Notes: generated by a model not told the origin, from the sequence alone. Shown: positions 22,643 through 33,075, counted from the first letter of the stretch. The stretch is 64,000 nt of DNA from Aggregatibacter segnis ATCC 33393 (GCF_000185305.1 NZ_GL622200.1:1701939-1765938), one strand, 5' to 3'. A program made the numbers and translations.

Positions 22643-24919
22643 TTAGTCTTTCTTAATCGGAGGGTTCGCATAAATTGGCAATGATGAACGAGAAATCTTC
22701 ACATTTGGGCATTTTTGTCTCATTTGATGTTGAAATACTTCTACTTTGTGTCTGCTATTGGTTTTCTCATAATTGGTGCCCAAAATCACTTCATCTACTA
22801 CGTTGCTGATATCAGCATAAGGTAAATAAATAGATTGAGTCGTTTTGCAATATTTAATCTCTTCCGAGCCGATTTCTGCCATTTTTAGCACACGGAATTC
22901 TTCTTCATCACGAAAAGCAAAGTCTTTGAATAAATAGCGAATATATTCCAACGCATTTTTGTTTTTATCATTAACATGGTCTTTCTCCTTAAAAAAGCCA
23001 ATAAGCTCTTGTAGAGCCTCTTTAAGTTGATCAAGACGAAAATTATGCCAATCTTTATTTCCACCTATCGTCTTCAAACAGATTCCAAATGAGTTATCTA
23101 GCCATCTTTGACATTTTTCTTCAGCAATGTATTCATCTTTATATGCGATATAAGCAACTTGATAAAGTGGTAGGTTTTCGTATTCCACATTGGAAATATT
23201 AGCCTCCTTAAATTCAGCTAAATTTTCGTCCTGATTTTTGGTAATACTACGGAAGGGTGCTGAAATGTCAGGTACTTTTAGCCAATCTCCGTTTTTATTG
23301 AATACCAAACAACAGCCCGAAGCTTCAACCCCATCTTCTTTGCCATACAGACGGAATTGATTCAAATCGTTCACCCGGCTAGAAAAGCAGGCAAAAAAAG
23401 CATTGTGGTGTAAACAATCCGTTTTATTTTCTAATTCCAAATCTTGTAGCGATAACAATTCCAGTAACCCTTCTCCCTCAGAAGGATCATTCATATAAGA
23501 AGAACTGCCTATTCTCATTGGGCTAGAATCATCCTCATTAACAACACCAAACAGTTTGTTACACACTGAGGAAGACGCGTAATGCGCAAGCGGAGTTAAA
23601 CCCAGTTCAATCGGAGGAATATGTAAAACTGCTAAAACAGTAGAAATTGCTTTCTTTAGTTTTTCATCTAGGATGTTATTCTCATTTGAAAATAAAAACT
23701 CATGTATCTCTTGCTTTTTCTCATTAAAATAACCCTCCCAGTTCGTTTCAAGAAAGTCAATATTTCTGGAACAATGTTTAATTCCAGATTGAGCATTGAT
23801 TTGCTTTTGAATGCTTATTTGCTTATCAGTCAGCTGTTCGGCTAGTTCGAGCTGCTTTCTGAAATACTCAATTGCTTGTAAAAATAAACCCTTTGCTTCA
23901 CTTATGTCTTTAACCTTCATTGCCTGTTCTAAATAACAACCACCAAGCCAAGATTGAGCATTAATTTGCTTTTGAATGCTTATTTGCTTATCAGTCAGCT
24001 GTTCGGCTAGTTCGAGTTGCTCTTGGTGATACTTAACGGCTTGGGCAAATAAATCCTTCGCTTCCCTTATGTCTTTAACCTTCAGTGCCTGCTCGAAATA
24101 ACAACGACCAAGCCCAAATTGGGCATTGATTTGCTGTTGAATTCTTGTTTGCTCATCAGTTAACTGTTCGGCTAGTTTAAGTTGCTCTTGGTTGTGCTCA
24201 ATAGCTTGGGCAAATAACCCTTTCGCCTCCGTTATATCTCTAACCTTCCGTGCCTGCTCAAAATAACAACCACCAAGCCAAGATTGGGCATTGATTTGCT
24301 TTTGAATGCTTATTTGCTTATCAGTCAGCTGTTCGGCTAGTTTGAGTTGCTCTTGATGATACTTAACGGCTTGGGCAAATAAATCCTTCGCTTCCCTTAT
24401 GTCTTTAACCTTCAGTGCCTGCTCTAAATAACAACGACCAAGCCTAAATTGGGCATTGATTTGCTTTTGAATGCTTATTTGCTTATCAGTCAGCTGTTCG
24501 GCTAGTTTGAGTTGCTCTTGGTGATACTTAACGGCTTGAGCAAATAAATCCTTCGCTTCCCTTATGTCTTTAACCTTCAGTGCCTGCTCTAAATAACAAC
24601 GACCAAGCCAAGATTGAGCATTGATTTGCTTTTGAATGCTTATTTGCTCATCAGTCAGCTTTTTGGCAAGTTTGAGTTCCTCTTGGTGATACTTAACGGC
24701 TTGGGCAAATAAATCCTTCGCTTCCCTTATGTCTTTAACCTTTATTGCCTGCTCGAAATAACAACGACCAAGCCAAAATTGAATATTATTTTGTTCCTCA
24801 AGTTGAGAGTTTTTATCTTCAATCTCATCCAAAGCCTGATTAAATTTTGCAATTGCTTGATCAAAATTATTACTTTTGAATAAACCCACACCTTCTTTAA
24901 TTAAATCATCAACACTCAT
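22643..24919 (-). CDS. TPR-repeat protein with C-terminal DUF2971 domain
   Basis: The 758-residue protein has no signal peptide, so it is presumably cytoplasmic. A TPR-like helix pair (residues 5-35) leads into six nearly identical 55-residue TPR units (residues 45-374), each with a core such as WLGRCYLEQALKVKDIREAK. After a linker, a DUF2971-like domain is recognised by LAHYAS (444-449), MNDPSE (475-480), ACFSS with NQFRLYGKEDG (about 509-528) and a terminal EEEFRVLK. The domain's activity is not established. TPRs normally bind partner proteins. The gene splits fbpA from fbpB on the opposite strand and has its own terminator. An accessory, possibly defence-related, role is speculation. Confidence 0.75.
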   Translation of the reverse strand: MSVDDLIKEGVGLFKSNNFDQAIAKFNQALDEIEDKNSQLEEQNNIQFWLGRCYFEQAIKVKDIREAKDLFAQAVKYHQEELKLAKKLTDEQISIQKQINAQSWLGRCYLEQALKVKDIREAKDLFAQAVKYHQEQLKLAEQLTDKQISIQKQINAQFRLGRCYLEQALKVKDIREAKDLFAQAVKYHQEQLKLAEQLTDKQISIQKQINAQSWLGGCYFEQARKVRDITEAKGLFAQAIEHNQEQLKLAEQLTDEQTRIQQQINAQFGLGRCYFEQALKVKDIREAKDLFAQAVKYHQEQLELAEQLTDKQISIQKQINAQSWLGGCYLEQAMKVKDISEAKGLFLQAIEYFRKQLELAEQLTDKQISIQKQINAQSGIKHCSRNIDFLETNWEGYFNEKKQEIHEFLFSNENNILDEKLKKAISTVLAVLHIPPIELGLTPLAHYASSSVCNKLFGVVNEDDSSPMRIGSSSYMNDPSEGEGLLELLSLQDLELENKTDCLHHNAFFACFSSRVNDLNQFRLYGKEDGVEASGCCLVFNKNGDWLKVPDISAPFRSITKNQDENLAEFKEANISNVEYENLPLYQVAYIAYKDEYIAEEKCQRWLDNSFGICLKTIGGNKDWHNFRLDQLKEALQELIGFFKEKDHVNDKNKNALEYIRYLFKDFAFRDEEEFRVLKMAEIGSEEIKYCKTTQSIYLPYADISNVVDEVILGTNYEKTNSRHKVEVFQHQMRQKCPNVKISRSSLPIYANPPIKKD
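23798..24787 (-). repeat. Six tandem 165-bp repeats encoding TPR units
   Basis: Six head-to-tail units of exactly 55 codons, close to identical at DNA level as well as protein level. Phrases such as ATTTGCTTTTGAATGCTTATT recur every 165 bp. Unit 4 is the most divergent. The similarity makes copy-number change by recombination or slippage likely. Confidence 0.92.
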
Positions 24920-25213
24920 TGTTTTATTCCTTATGAAAATGCCTTAACGGAAATCAAATTTCGTTAGTAATGAAAATGACATAACTCATTAAGTTTGTTT
25001 ATATTATCCCGAAAATATCCATGCAAATTTTAATGATTTTAATTCTGAAAAGGAAGCTATAATAGTGCGCTGAAAACAAAATGAAGAGATTTTCATATAG
25101 CTAATTTGTGGCAACAATGGCTTTCAGCAAGTATAGATAAGCGCCGGAATTTGGTATATTGCTCTTCCAACCCGAACCATTAATTTGAACCCAATACTAA
25201 AAAGGACAAGCCC

Positions 25214-26734
25214 TTGAACCGTAATCCTCCGTTTTGGCTGACCGCCTTGATTATTCTGATCAGCTTGCCGTTGATTCTACCGTTTCTCTATGTGGTGGTT
25301 CGGGCGGTTGATGTGGGTTGGGTACGCAGCATTGAGTTACTTTGGCGACCGCGTATGTGGGAGCTGTTGAGCAATACGTTATTGCTGATGGTGTGCGTGA
25401 CGACATTTTCCATCATCCTCGGTACGGTTTGCGCCTTTTTGTTAGAACGCTATCGCTTTTGGGGTAAGCCTTTTTTTCAGGTGGCGATGACATTGCCGCT
25501 TTGTATTCCTGCCTTTGTCAGTTGTTTCACATGGATTAGTCTCACTTTTAGCGTTGAGGGCTTTTGGGGTACGATCGGCATTATGACCTTAAGCTATTTT
25601 CCGCTTGCCTATTTGCCTGTTGCCGCCACGTTAAAACGGCTGGATCGGTCATTGGAGGAAGTCAGTCTTTCTCTCGGCAAAAGCCGTCGCGATACCTTTT
25701 GGTATGCCATATTCCCCCAGTTAAAACCGGCTATCGGCAGCAGTATTTTATTAATCGCATTACATACATTGGTGGAATTCGGTGCCGTGTCTATTTTGAA
25801 TTATCAAACCTTCACCACGGCTATTTTCCAAGAGTATGAAATGGCCTTTAACAACAATACGGCGGCGTTACTGTCGGCGGTGTTAATGGTGATTTGTGCC
25901 TTGATCGTGTTCGGCGAAATTTTCTTTCGTGGACAACAAATCCTGTATAACAGCGGCAAAGGGGTGACTCGCCCTTATCCGGTGAAAAATTTAACCGCCG
26001 GCAAGCAATTCTTGACTGTTATTTTTTTCCTCACAATTTTTATCCTCAGCATCGGTGTGCCACTCATCATGTTGATTCACTGGATGTTTGTAGGCACGTC
26101 TATTGAAAGTGAGGTGGATTTTTCCGCCTTTTTCGAAGCCTTCAGCAATTCCTTGATGGTTTCCGGTTTAGGCGCGGGGCTCACCGTGCTTTGCGCCCTG
26201 CCGCTCGTTTGGAGCGCCGTGCGTTATCGCAACCGCCTCACCGTGTGGATTGACCGCCTGCCTTATTTATTGCACGCCGTGCCGGGTTTGGTTATCGCCT
26301 TGTCATTGGTGTATTTCACCATTAACTATGCTTATTCTTTCTACCAAACGTTCCTCATGGTGGTGGTCGCCTATTTCATGTTGTATTTGCCGATGGCGCA
26401 AACCACATTGCGTAGCTCCTTGGAACAAATATCCGACAATGTAGAAAAAGTGGGGCAAAGCCTTGGACGTAGTCATTTTTATATTTTCCGCACGCTCACC
26501 ATTCCCGCCATGTTGCCGGGCATTACCGGTGCGTTTGCGTTGGTGTTTCTAAACCTGATGAAAGAACTCACCGCCACCTTATTACTCACCCCGAACGACA
26601 TCAAAACCTTATCCATCGCCGTTTGGGAATACACCAGCGATGCCCAATATGCCGCCGCCACACCTTATGCCGTGATGTTAGTGCTATTTTCCGGCATTCC
26701 GGTGTTTTTATTGAAAAAATATGCGTTTAAATAA
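25214..26734 (+). CDS. fbpB: Ferric iron ABC transporter permease
   Basis: The 506-residue inner-membrane protein has two fused permease halves, about 12 helices. Each half has an EAA-type loop (LEEVSLSLGKSRRDTFWYAIFP; then VEKVGQSLGRSHFYIFRTLTIP). It moves Fe(III) delivered by FbpA. The start is TTG at 25214, with AAGGA 7 nt before it, and the frame has no better ATG. The 294 nt upstream contain an AATGA-N6-TCATT palindrome (24975-24990) but no promoter I can assign confidently. It overlaps fbpC by one base. Confidence 0.94.
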   Translation: MNRNPPFWLTALIILISLPLILPFLYVVVRAVDVGWVRSIELLWRPRMWELLSNTLLLMVCVTTFSIILGTVCAFLLERYRFWGKPFFQVAMTLPLCIPAFVSCFTWISLTFSVEGFWGTIGIMTLSYFPLAYLPVAATLKRLDRSLEEVSLSLGKSRRDTFWYAIFPQLKPAIGSSILLIALHTLVEFGAVSILNYQTFTTAIFQEYEMAFNNNTAALLSAVLMVICALIVFGEIFFRGQQILYNSGKGVTRPYPVKNLTAGKQFLTVIFFLTIFILSIGVPLIMLIHWMFVGTSIESEVDFSAFFEAFSNSLMVSGLGAGLTVLCALPLVWSAVRYRNRLTVWIDRLPYLLHAVPGLVIALSLVYFTINYAYSFYQTFLMVVVAYFMLYLPMAQTTLRSSLEQISDNVEKVGQSLGRSHFYIFRTLTIPAMLPGITGAFALVFLNLMKELTATLLLTPNDIKTLSIAVWEYTSDAQYAAATPYAVMLVLFSGIPVFLLKKYAFK

Positions 26735-27810
26735 TGACAATACAAACTTCTATGCAAACAACACCACTCCTCCAAATCCACTGCCTCAATAAACATTTCG
26801 GGCAGACACATGTGCTACGTGATATTTCCCTTGAATTGCATAGTGGCGAAATCTTGTTTTTACTCGGTGCTTCCGGCTGTGGAAAAACGACTTTGCTACG
26901 TGCTATTGCCGGTTTTGAACAACCTGATAACGGTGAAATTTACCTAAAAGAGCGGTTGATTTTTGGCGCAAATTGCAATATTCCACCGCAACAGCGTCGG
27001 CTAGGTTATGTGGTGCAAGAAGGCGTGTTATTTCCACACTTGAATGTGTATCGCAATATTGCTTACGGGTTGGGCGATGGCAAAGGTCGCTCCCCGGAAG
27101 AACGACAACGCATTGACGAAGTCATGGCGCTTACCGGCATTTGTGCACTCGCCGACCGTTTTCCACACCAACTTTCCGGTGGGCAACAACAACGTGTCGC
27201 CTTGGCACGCGCCATTGCGCCAAATCCTGAACTGATTTTATTAGACGAACCGTTCAGTGCCTTAGATGAACACCTTCGCCAACAAATCCGTCATGATATG
27301 TTGCAAGCACTGCGCCAAAGTGGCACCTCCGCCATTTTCGTCACCCATGATCGTGACGAGGCTTTGCGTTATGCCGATAAAATCGCAGTGTTGCAAAATG
27401 GAGAAATCTTACAAATTGCCAACCCACGTACGCTTTATTGGTCGCCAAAACACCTTTCCACTGCCACCTTTATCGGCGAAAGCATTGTGTTGCCGGCAAC
27501 CTTAAATTCACCTTCAACGGCGCATTGCCAATTAGGTGATATTGCCGTCATAGACAAAAGCCAAGGGCAACAAAGCGGCACGCTACTTCTCCGTCCAGAA
27601 CAATTCTGTTTGTCAAAAACACCGCAAAATTCCACCGCACTTTTTAACGCCATCGTCCACCACGTGGAATTCAAAGGCAAAATAACGGCGATTCAAATTG
27701 AAATAAATGGCTTCGAAATTGAATTAGAGGAACACCATGGAATTGAGTTGTGTGTAGGAGATAAGGTTGACGTTTATTTATATGGCACGGGCTTGTTTTA
27801 TGGCGAATAA
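26734..27810 (+). CDS. fbpC: Ferric iron ABC transporter ATP-binding protein
   Basis: The 358-residue ATPase powers Fe(III) import through FbpB. Walker A is GASGCGKTT, the ABC signature is LSGGQQQRVALARA, Walker B is LILLDEPFSALD and the H-loop is FVTHDRDEA. A C-terminal TOBE-like regulatory domain follows (LLLRPEQFCLS onward). Its ATG overlaps the fbpB stop (TAATG), so translation is coupled. The start Met may instead be Met7 (MQTTPLLQIH). Confidence 0.95.
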   Translation: MTIQTSMQTTPLLQIHCLNKHFGQTHVLRDISLELHSGEILFLLGASGCGKTTLLRAIAGFEQPDNGEIYLKERLIFGANCNIPPQQRRLGYVVQEGVLFPHLNVYRNIAYGLGDGKGRSPEERQRIDEVMALTGICALADRFPHQLSGGQQQRVALARAIAPNPELILLDEPFSALDEHLRQQIRHDMLQALRQSGTSAIFVTHDRDEALRYADKIAVLQNGEILQIANPRTLYWSPKHLSTATFIGESIVLPATLNSPSTAHCQLGDIAVIDKSQGQQSGTLLLRPEQFCLSKTPQNSTALFNAIVHHVEFKGKITAIQIEINGFEIELEEHHGIELCVGDKVDVYLYGTGLFYGE

Positions 27811-27920
27811 GTGTTGGCTTTATGGCGATTGTAATTTACGTTGTAGGTAAAAAAGCGCTATTAATGAGCATATGAGTTAAAAAGTGCGGTGCATTTTTCA
27901 GTTATTTTTCAAACAGGAAG

Positions 27921-28859
27921 CTAGCCCAAGTACGCTTCCAATAACGCTCTTAATTCATCTCCATCATGGCACCGTTTCACCACCTCGAACAACGCGGTGG
28001 CTTCTTCATATTCGTATTTTAAATACTGTAGCCATTGCTTAATGCGTGCCACGTGGTAAAAACCGCTGTCGTGGCAATTTTCTAATGTGGCGTATTTGCG
28101 CAAAATCGGCAAGATTTCAGACCAGCTTAACGGAGCATCGTTATGTTTTAGCACACGGCTTAAATTAGGCATATTAAGCGCCCCACGACCAACCATTAAA
28201 TCTTCACAGCCGGTCATTTCTAAGCATCGTTGCCCATCTTCCCAACGCCAAATTTCGCCATTAGCGATCACAGGAATATGGAGTTTTTGCCGGATTTCAC
28301 CAATTTTTTGCCAGTTGATACGATCAGCGCGATAGCCATCCACTTTGGTGCGGCCGTGAATCGCAATTTCTGTCGCGCCACCTTGTTGCACCGCATCCGC
28401 AATGTCAAAAGCAAAGTCGGTGGAATCCCAGCCTAAGCGCACTTTAACAGTCACTGCCTGTTCTGGTGGAACGGCTTGACGAATGGCTTTGGTGGCTTGG
28501 TAAATAAGTTCCGGTTGCTTTAACAAAGAGGCGCCGCCGTTGCTGCCATTCACGGTTTTCGACGGACAGCCACAATTTAAATCAACGCCGTGGGAACCTA
28601 ATTGAATGGCAAGTTCGGCATTTTCCGCCAGCCATTGCGGATGTTGTCCAAGCAGTTGCACACGTACCGGCGTACCGCTTGGCGTACAGCCTTGTTGGAG
28701 TAATTCAGGGCAAAGACGATAAAAGACTTTCGGTGGGAGGCGTTGATCCACCACGCGGACAAATTCGGAAATGCACAAATCGTAATCGTTCACTTCCGTT
28801 AATAATTGACGCACGAGAGGATCAAGCACGCCCTGCATCGGGGCTAAAATGACGCGCAA
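27921..28859 (-). CDS. dusC: tRNA-dihydrouridine(16) synthase
   Basis: The 312-residue flavoenzyme reduces U16 of tRNAs to dihydrouridine with NADPH. It starts [20 protein letters not shown] and has the DUS catalytic cysteine in [20 protein letters not shown], then [16 protein letters not shown] and VIANGEIW. The DusC subtype is inferred from the PMQGVLD start and the overall similarity to E. coli DusC. The gene begins 3 nt after the djlA stop, so the two form a unit. Confidence 0.93.
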   Translation of the reverse strand: MRVILAPMQGVLDPLVRQLLTEVNDYDLCISEFVRVVDQRLPPKVFYRLCPELLQQGCTPSGTPVRVQLLGQHPQWLAENAELAIQLGSHGVDLNCGCPSKTVNGSNGGASLLKQPELIYQATKAIRQAVPPEQAVTVKVRLGWDSTDFAFDIADAVQQGGATEIAIHGRTKVDGYRADRINWQKIGEIRQKLHIPVIANGEIWRWEDGQRCLEMTGCEDLMVGRGALNMPNLSRVLKHNDAPLSWSEILPILRKYATLENCHDSGFYHVARIKQWLQYLKYEYEEATALFEVVKRCHDGDELRALLEAYLG

Positions 28860-28862
28860 AGG

Positions 28863-29723
28863 TTATTTCCAACCTTTGGCTTTGCAAATCAAGTCGTATG
28901 CGGCTTGAATTTGCTGGGTTTTCTCTTTCGCCATTTCCATCATTTCCGGTGGCAACCCTTTTGCCACTAATTTATCCGGATGATTTTCATTCATTAAACG
29001 ACGATAGGCACGTTTCACTGTGGGCTGATCGTCTGTCGCGCTGACCCCAAGCACTTGATAAGCATCGTTTAAGGTTGGGCCGGAAGAAGATTGAGATTGC
29101 TGTTGATAGCCACCTTGGGAGCCGGAATGTTGCTCGTAGTAGCCGCCTTGTTGATAAAAACCGCCGCGTGCAAAGTGACGCGCCGCCATTTCCATCGCCA
29201 ACATTTGCTCAAATTGAACACGAGATAAGCCCAGTTCTTCAGCAACAATAAACAGCACGTCTTTTTCATTATCATGTAAATGATCATCAGAAAAGGCGGC
29301 TTGAATTTGCACAGATAAAAACGCCCGTAATAAATCTGCACGTTGTCCGCAACCAAGACGAAATTCACGAATCACCTGACGAATTGGAAAATCTGTCTGT
29401 TTGCCACGATTAAATGCCTCTTGCGCTAAACGACGACCGGCATCGTCCAGTTGCATTTGATCCATTAAATGAGTCGCTAATAGAATGTCATTTTCCGTGA
29501 CGCGCCCTTTGGCTTTGCTTAAATGCCCCAACACCGCAAAGGTGGTTTGCATAAACAGTAACTGACGGGTGGTTTTCGTTTTGAAGAAAGAAGAATTGAC
29601 TGTGCCCAGTTCATACAGTTTTTTATCCGCAAGATGCCCTAGAAACACACCGGCCAACATGCCAAAAAAACCGCCCAATCGAAAGCCGATTAAGGCACCT
29701 AAAAATTTCCCAATAAAATTCAT
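28863..29723 (-). CDS. djlA: Co-chaperone DjlA
   Basis: The 286-residue type III J-domain protein has one N-terminal membrane helix rich in glycine (KFLGALIGFRLGGFFGMLAG), a TerB-like central domain and a glutamine/glycine-rich linker (about residues 190-215). The C-terminal J domain includes DAYQVLGVSATDDQ and the DnaK-stimulating HPD in NENHPDKL. In E. coli DjlA affects capsule and envelope stress signalling. It precedes dusC in one transcription unit and follows the pyrE terminator. Confidence 0.96.
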   Translation of the reverse strand: MNFIGKFLGALIGFRLGGFFGMLAGVFLGHLADKKLYELGTVNSSFFKTKTTRQLLFMQTTFAVLGHLSKAKGRVTENDILLATHLMDQMQLDDAGRRLAQEAFNRGKQTDFPIRQVIREFRLGCGQRADLLRAFLSVQIQAAFSDDHLHDNEKDVLFIVAEELGLSRVQFEQMLAMEMAARHFARGGFYQQGGYYEQHSGSQGGYQQQSQSSSGPTLNDAYQVLGVSATDDQPTVKRAYRRLMNENHPDKLVAKGLPPEMMEMAKEKTQQIQAAYDLICKAKGWK

Positions 29724-29745
29724 TGTCGCTCCGTTAGGGTCAAAA

Positions 29746-29803
29746 AAGTGCGGTGGATTTTCTCAGCAAATTGAAAAACGCGTGGAAAAACAACCGCACT
29801 TTC
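29746..29803 (-). terminator. Paired-USS hairpin between pyrE and djlA
   Basis: AAAGTGCGGT and ACCGCACTTT arms flank a 37-nt loop just past the pyrE stop. Function as a terminator is likely but the loop is long. Confidence 0.5.
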
Positions 29804-29806
29804 GCT

Positions 29807-30451
29807 TTATTTAATACCGTATTGCTCACGATAAGCGCGCATTGCCGGTAAATATTGTTGGTATTCCGGTTGAGTTTCAATGAACGCCATCAAATCGGCA
29901 AAATCAATGATGGATAACACGTCGCATTGGTAATCGCGCTCGACTTCTTGAATAGCAGACAGCTCGCCATTGCCACGTTCTTGACGATTTAAGGCAATCA
30001 ATACCGCACTTAATTGCGCTTCATTGGCTTGAATAATTTGCATGGATTCACGAATTGCCGTACCGGCAGTGATCACATCATCCACCAACAACACCTTGCC
30101 GCGCAACGGACTACCGATTAAATTGCCGCCCTCGCCGTGATCTTTGGTTTCTTTGCGGTTAAAGCATACCGGTTTATTGATGTCAAAGCGGTTAAATAAC
30201 GCAATAGATACCGCGGTGGCAATGGGAATGCCTTTGTACGCCGGGCCAAAAATCATGTCGTATTGCAAACCGGCATCTTGCAAGGCTGCCGCATAAAATT
30301 CACCTAAACGGGCAAGATCGGCACCTTGGTTAAACAAACCTGCGTTAAAAAAATAAGGGCTAATGCGACCAGATTTCAAGGTGAACTCGCCAAATTTTAA
30401 AACCTGACGGGCAAGGGCGAATTCAATAAACTGTTGTTTATAGTTTTCCAT
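29807..30451 (-). CDS. pyrE: Orotate phosphoribosyltransferase
   Basis: PyrE joins orotate to PRPP, giving OMP in pyrimidine synthesis. The start [18 protein letters not shown] matches the family; a longer frame to 30505 runs into rph. The product is 214 residues. The PRPP-binding signature is [17 protein letters not shown], and [11 protein letters not shown] is the flanking loop. It starts 10 nt after the rph stop. The rph-pyrE order is the same as in E. coli, where translation through rph influences pyrE expression. Confidence 0.97.
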   Translation of the reverse strand: MENYKQQFIEFALARQVLKFGEFTLKSGRISPYFFNAGLFNQGADLARLGEFYAAALQDAGLQYDMIFGPAYKGIPIATAVSIALFNRFDINKPVCFNRKETKDHGEGGNLIGSPLRGKVLLVDDVITAGTAIRESMQIIQANEAQLSAVLIALNRQERGNGELSAIQEVERDYQCDVLSIIDFADLMAFIETQPEYQQYLPAMRAYREQYGIK

Positions 30452-30461
30452 CTTCCTATCC

Positions 30462-31178
30462 TTATTCTGCCAATGCCGCACGTTGGGTTTGGAAAATGAC
30501 CTCACAGCCTTGTTTGGCCAGATCTAATAAGGTTAATAATTCCTCATGGCTGAACGGTTCGCCTTCTGCGGTGCCTTGCACTTCAATCATGCGGCCGTCT
30601 TCCATCATGACCACATTCATGTCTGTTTCTGCAGCGGAATCTTCTACGTATTCCAAATCACATACTGCTTCGCCGTTTACGATGCCGACAGAAATCGCCG
30701 CCACCAAACCTTTTAATGGATTTTTGCTTAATGTGCCGTTTGCCACTAAACCGTTCAACGCATCACATAACGCCACGCAAGCGCCGGTAATGGAGGCGGT
30801 ACGTGTACCGCCGTCCGCTTGGATCACATCACAATCTAAGGTCACACAACGCTCACCAAGGGCTTCCAAATCCACCATGGCGCGTAAGGAACGGGCAATT
30901 AAACGTTGAATTTCCAAGGTACGACCGCCTTGTTTGCCTTTTGCCGCTTCACGTTGCATACGGCTATGGGTTGAACGTGGCAACATGCCATATTCCGCCG
31001 TGACCCAACCTTGTCCCTGTCCTTTTAAAAAGCGCGGCACGCCATCTTCCACGGTGGCAGTACACAACACTTTGGTATCGCCAAATTCCACCAGCACGGA
31101 ACCTTCCGCGTGTTTAGTGTAATGACGGGTGATTTTAATTGGGCGGGTTTGGTGGTTGGCACGTTGATTCGGACGCAT
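30462..31178 (-). CDS. rph: Ribonuclease PH
   Basis: The 238-residue phosphorolytic 3'-5' exonuclease trims tRNA precursors. The start [20 protein letters not shown] is the family N-terminus; the frame is open 28 codons further but without homology. Conserved stretches include [14 protein letters not shown] and [18 protein letters not shown], and the protein ends [10 protein letters not shown]. It appears intact, unlike the frameshifted rph of E. coli K-12 MG1655. Divergent from yicC. Confidence 0.97.
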   Translation of the reverse strand: MRPNQRANHQTRPIKITRHYTKHAEGSVLVEFGDTKVLCTATVEDGVPRFLKGQGQGWVTAEYGMLPRSTHSRMQREAAKGKQGGRTLEIQRLIARSLRAMVDLEALGERCVTLDCDVIQADGGTRTASITGACVALCDALNGLVANGTLSKNPLKGLVAAISVGIVNGEAVCDLEYVEDSAAETDMNVVMMEDGRMIEVQGTAEGEPFSHEELLTLLDLAKQGCEVIFQTQRAALAE

Positions 31179-31296
31179 GAAAAATTCCTCGTTAAGCAAT
31201 AAAAAATCGCGCCATTTTAGCACGCAAACTGACAGAAACGAAATTTGGCAGTACAATAGCACGCAAATTTTAGCGCCTAAAAATGAAGGAATTATT

Positions 31297-32160
31297 ATGA
31301 TTTATAGCATGACGGCATTCGCCAGTTTAGAAATTAAAAAAGACTGGGGAAACGCAGTTTGGGAAATCCGTTCGGTTAATCAACGTTATTTAGAAACCTT
31401 TTTCCGCCTGCCGGAACAATTCCGCAGTTTAGAAAACACCTTACGCGAAACCCTGCGTCAAAAACTCACTCGTGGCAAAATCGAATGTACCCTGCGTATT
31501 GATAATAAAAAACAAACTGCCGCCGAATTACACATTAACCAAGAACTCGCCACGCAAGTATTGCAATCTTTACAATGGCTAAAACAGCAAGCGGGCGAAG
31601 GTGAACTCAATTTAACCGATGTATTACGCTACCCGGGCGTGGTGGAAGTGCCGGAGCAAGACGTGGATTTAATCAGCCAAGATCTATTGGCAGCCTTTGA
31701 ACAGGTTGTGAGTGAATTTATCGCTATGCGTCAGCGCGAAGGGGAGAAAATCCATACGTTGCTGACACAACGCCTTGAAGCCATCCATGAAGAACAACAA
31801 AAAGTGCGGTCCAAAATGCCGGAGATTTTACAATGGCAACGCGAGCGTATGTTGCAACGCTTTGAAGAAGTCCAGCTGCAACCGGATCCACAACGTTTAG
31901 AACAAGAGTTGATTATGTTGGCGCAACGCATTGATGTCGCCGAAGAATTAGATCGTTTGCAATTACATGTCAAAGAAACGCAAAACATTCTGCGAAAAGG
32001 CGGTGCGGTGGGACGCAAGTTGGATTTCATGATGCAAGAGCTCAACCGCGAATCCAACACCTTGGCGTCTAAATCCATTAATGTCGATGTGACCAATTCC
32101 GCCATTGAGCTGAAAGTGCTCATCGAGCAAATGCGCGAACAAATTCAAAATCTTGAGTAA
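31297..32160 (+). CDS. yicC: YicC family endoribonuclease
   Basis: The start [14 protein letters not shown] follows GAAGGA; the longer open frame from 31177 overlaps rph and is rejected. The 287-residue protein has the YicC N-terminal domain ([20 protein letters not shown]) and the C-terminal DUF1732 ([36 protein letters not shown]). YicC was more recently described as an endoribonuclease. It is divergent from rph as in E. coli. ygfZ follows 27 nt later. Confidence 0.95.
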   Translation: MIYSMTAFASLEIKKDWGNAVWEIRSVNQRYLETFFRLPEQFRSLENTLRETLRQKLTRGKIECTLRIDNKKQTAAELHINQELATQVLQSLQWLKQQAGEGELNLTDVLRYPGVVEVPEQDVDLISQDLLAAFEQVVSEFIAMRQREGEKIHTLLTQRLEAIHEEQQKVRSKMPEILQWQRERMLQRFEEVQLQPDPQRLEQELIMLAQRIDVAEELDRLQLHVKETQNILRKGGAVGRKLDFMMQELNRESNTLASKSINVDVTNSAIELKVLIEQMREQIQNLE

Positions 32161-32187
32161 TTGATTGATATTTTTGAGGAAAGTACG

Positions 32188-33075
32188 ATGGCCTATTCCC
32201 TTTTAACGGCACAACAAGACGACATTATTTGCCCGTTAACACACTACTCACTGATTGAAATTGTGGGCACGGATGCAGAAAAATATTTGCAGGGACAGCT
32301 TACTTGCGATGTCACTAAGTTAGCTGTTGGCGAATCCACTCTTACCGCCCATTGCGATCCGAAAGGCAAAATGAGCGCGCTGTTCCGTTTAATTCGTCAA
32401 GATGAACAGACCTTTTATATGCTGTTAAAAAGTGCGTTATTGCCATCGGCGCTGGATCAACTGAAAAAATATGCGGTGTTTTCCAAAGTCACTTTCACGC
32501 TGTTAGATTGGCAAATTCTCGGCGCAGCCGGCACAAAAGGCATCGAAAAGTGCGGTCAATTTTCTGCACAAATTCGCATTGATATAAATGGGCAACAACC
32601 GCGGGTGATTTTACTCAACCCGACCTACTTAGCCCTCGAACCTACTGTTGAAGCAGAAGCTTGGGATTTATTGGATATTCAAGATGGCGTGCCTGGTTTA
32701 GCGGCAGCGACCCAACTAGAATTTATTCCGCAAGCGTTAAACCTGCAAAGTGTCGAACAGGCGATTTCCTTCCACAAGGGTTGTTACATCGGGCAGGAAA
32801 CCGTGGCGCGCGCCAAATATCGTGGCGCCAATAAACGCGCCCTCTTTATTTTCGCGGCACGAACGCAAAGTCTGCCGGAAATCGGTTCCGCCCTAGAAAT
32901 GGCACTCGGCGACAACTGGCGAGCCACAGGCACCATCACAAGTGCGGTCAATTTTCACGGCGTTTTGTGGTTGCAGGCCGTGTTAAATACGCCGTTGGAA
33001 GAAGGTCAGGCATTCCGCTTGCCGAACTGCCAAACCTTGCTCGATATGCAACCCTTGCCTTATGAGTTAAGCTAA
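32188..33075 (+). CDS. ygfZ: tRNA-modifying folate-binding protein YgfZ
   Basis: The 295-residue protein belongs to the GcvT-like family. It is tetrahydrofolate-dependent and supports Fe-S enzymes such as MiaB. The signature KGCYIGQETVARAKYRG contains the conserved cysteine. The ATG at 32188 follows TGAGGA. The gene overlaps the next one by one base (TAATG), so the pair is probably coupled. Fe-S-cluster-using RimO and MutY lie elsewhere in the window. Confidence 0.94.
   Translation: MAYSLLTAQQDDIICPLTHYSLIEIVGTDAEKYLQGQLTCDVTKLAVGESTLTAHCDPKGKMSALFRLIRQDEQTFYMLLKSALLPSALDQLKKYAVFSKVTFTLLDWQILGAAGTKGIEKCGQFSAQIRIDINGQQPRVILLNPTYLALEPTVEAEAWDLLDIQDGVPGLAAATQLEFIPQALNLQSVEQAISFHKGCYIGQETVARAKYRGANKRALFIFAARTQSLPEIGSALEMALGDNWRATGTITSAVNFHGVLWLQAVLNTPLEEGQAFRLPNCQTLLDMQPLPYELS

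Noticed and set aside
23798..24787. Regularly spaced repeats suggesting a CRISPR array
   Set aside because: The units are directly adjacent 165-bp coding repeats in one reading frame with no spacers, and no cas genes are near.
24975..24990. AATGA-N6-TCATT palindrome as a second Fur box before fbpB
   Set aside because: Spacing and sequence do not fit the 7-1-7 Fur pattern well, and no promoter overlaps it clearly.
31177..31296. N-terminal extension of YicC overlapping rph
   Set aside because: The extension is antisense to the rph start and the conserved YicC N-terminus begins at 31297 after a good ribosome site.
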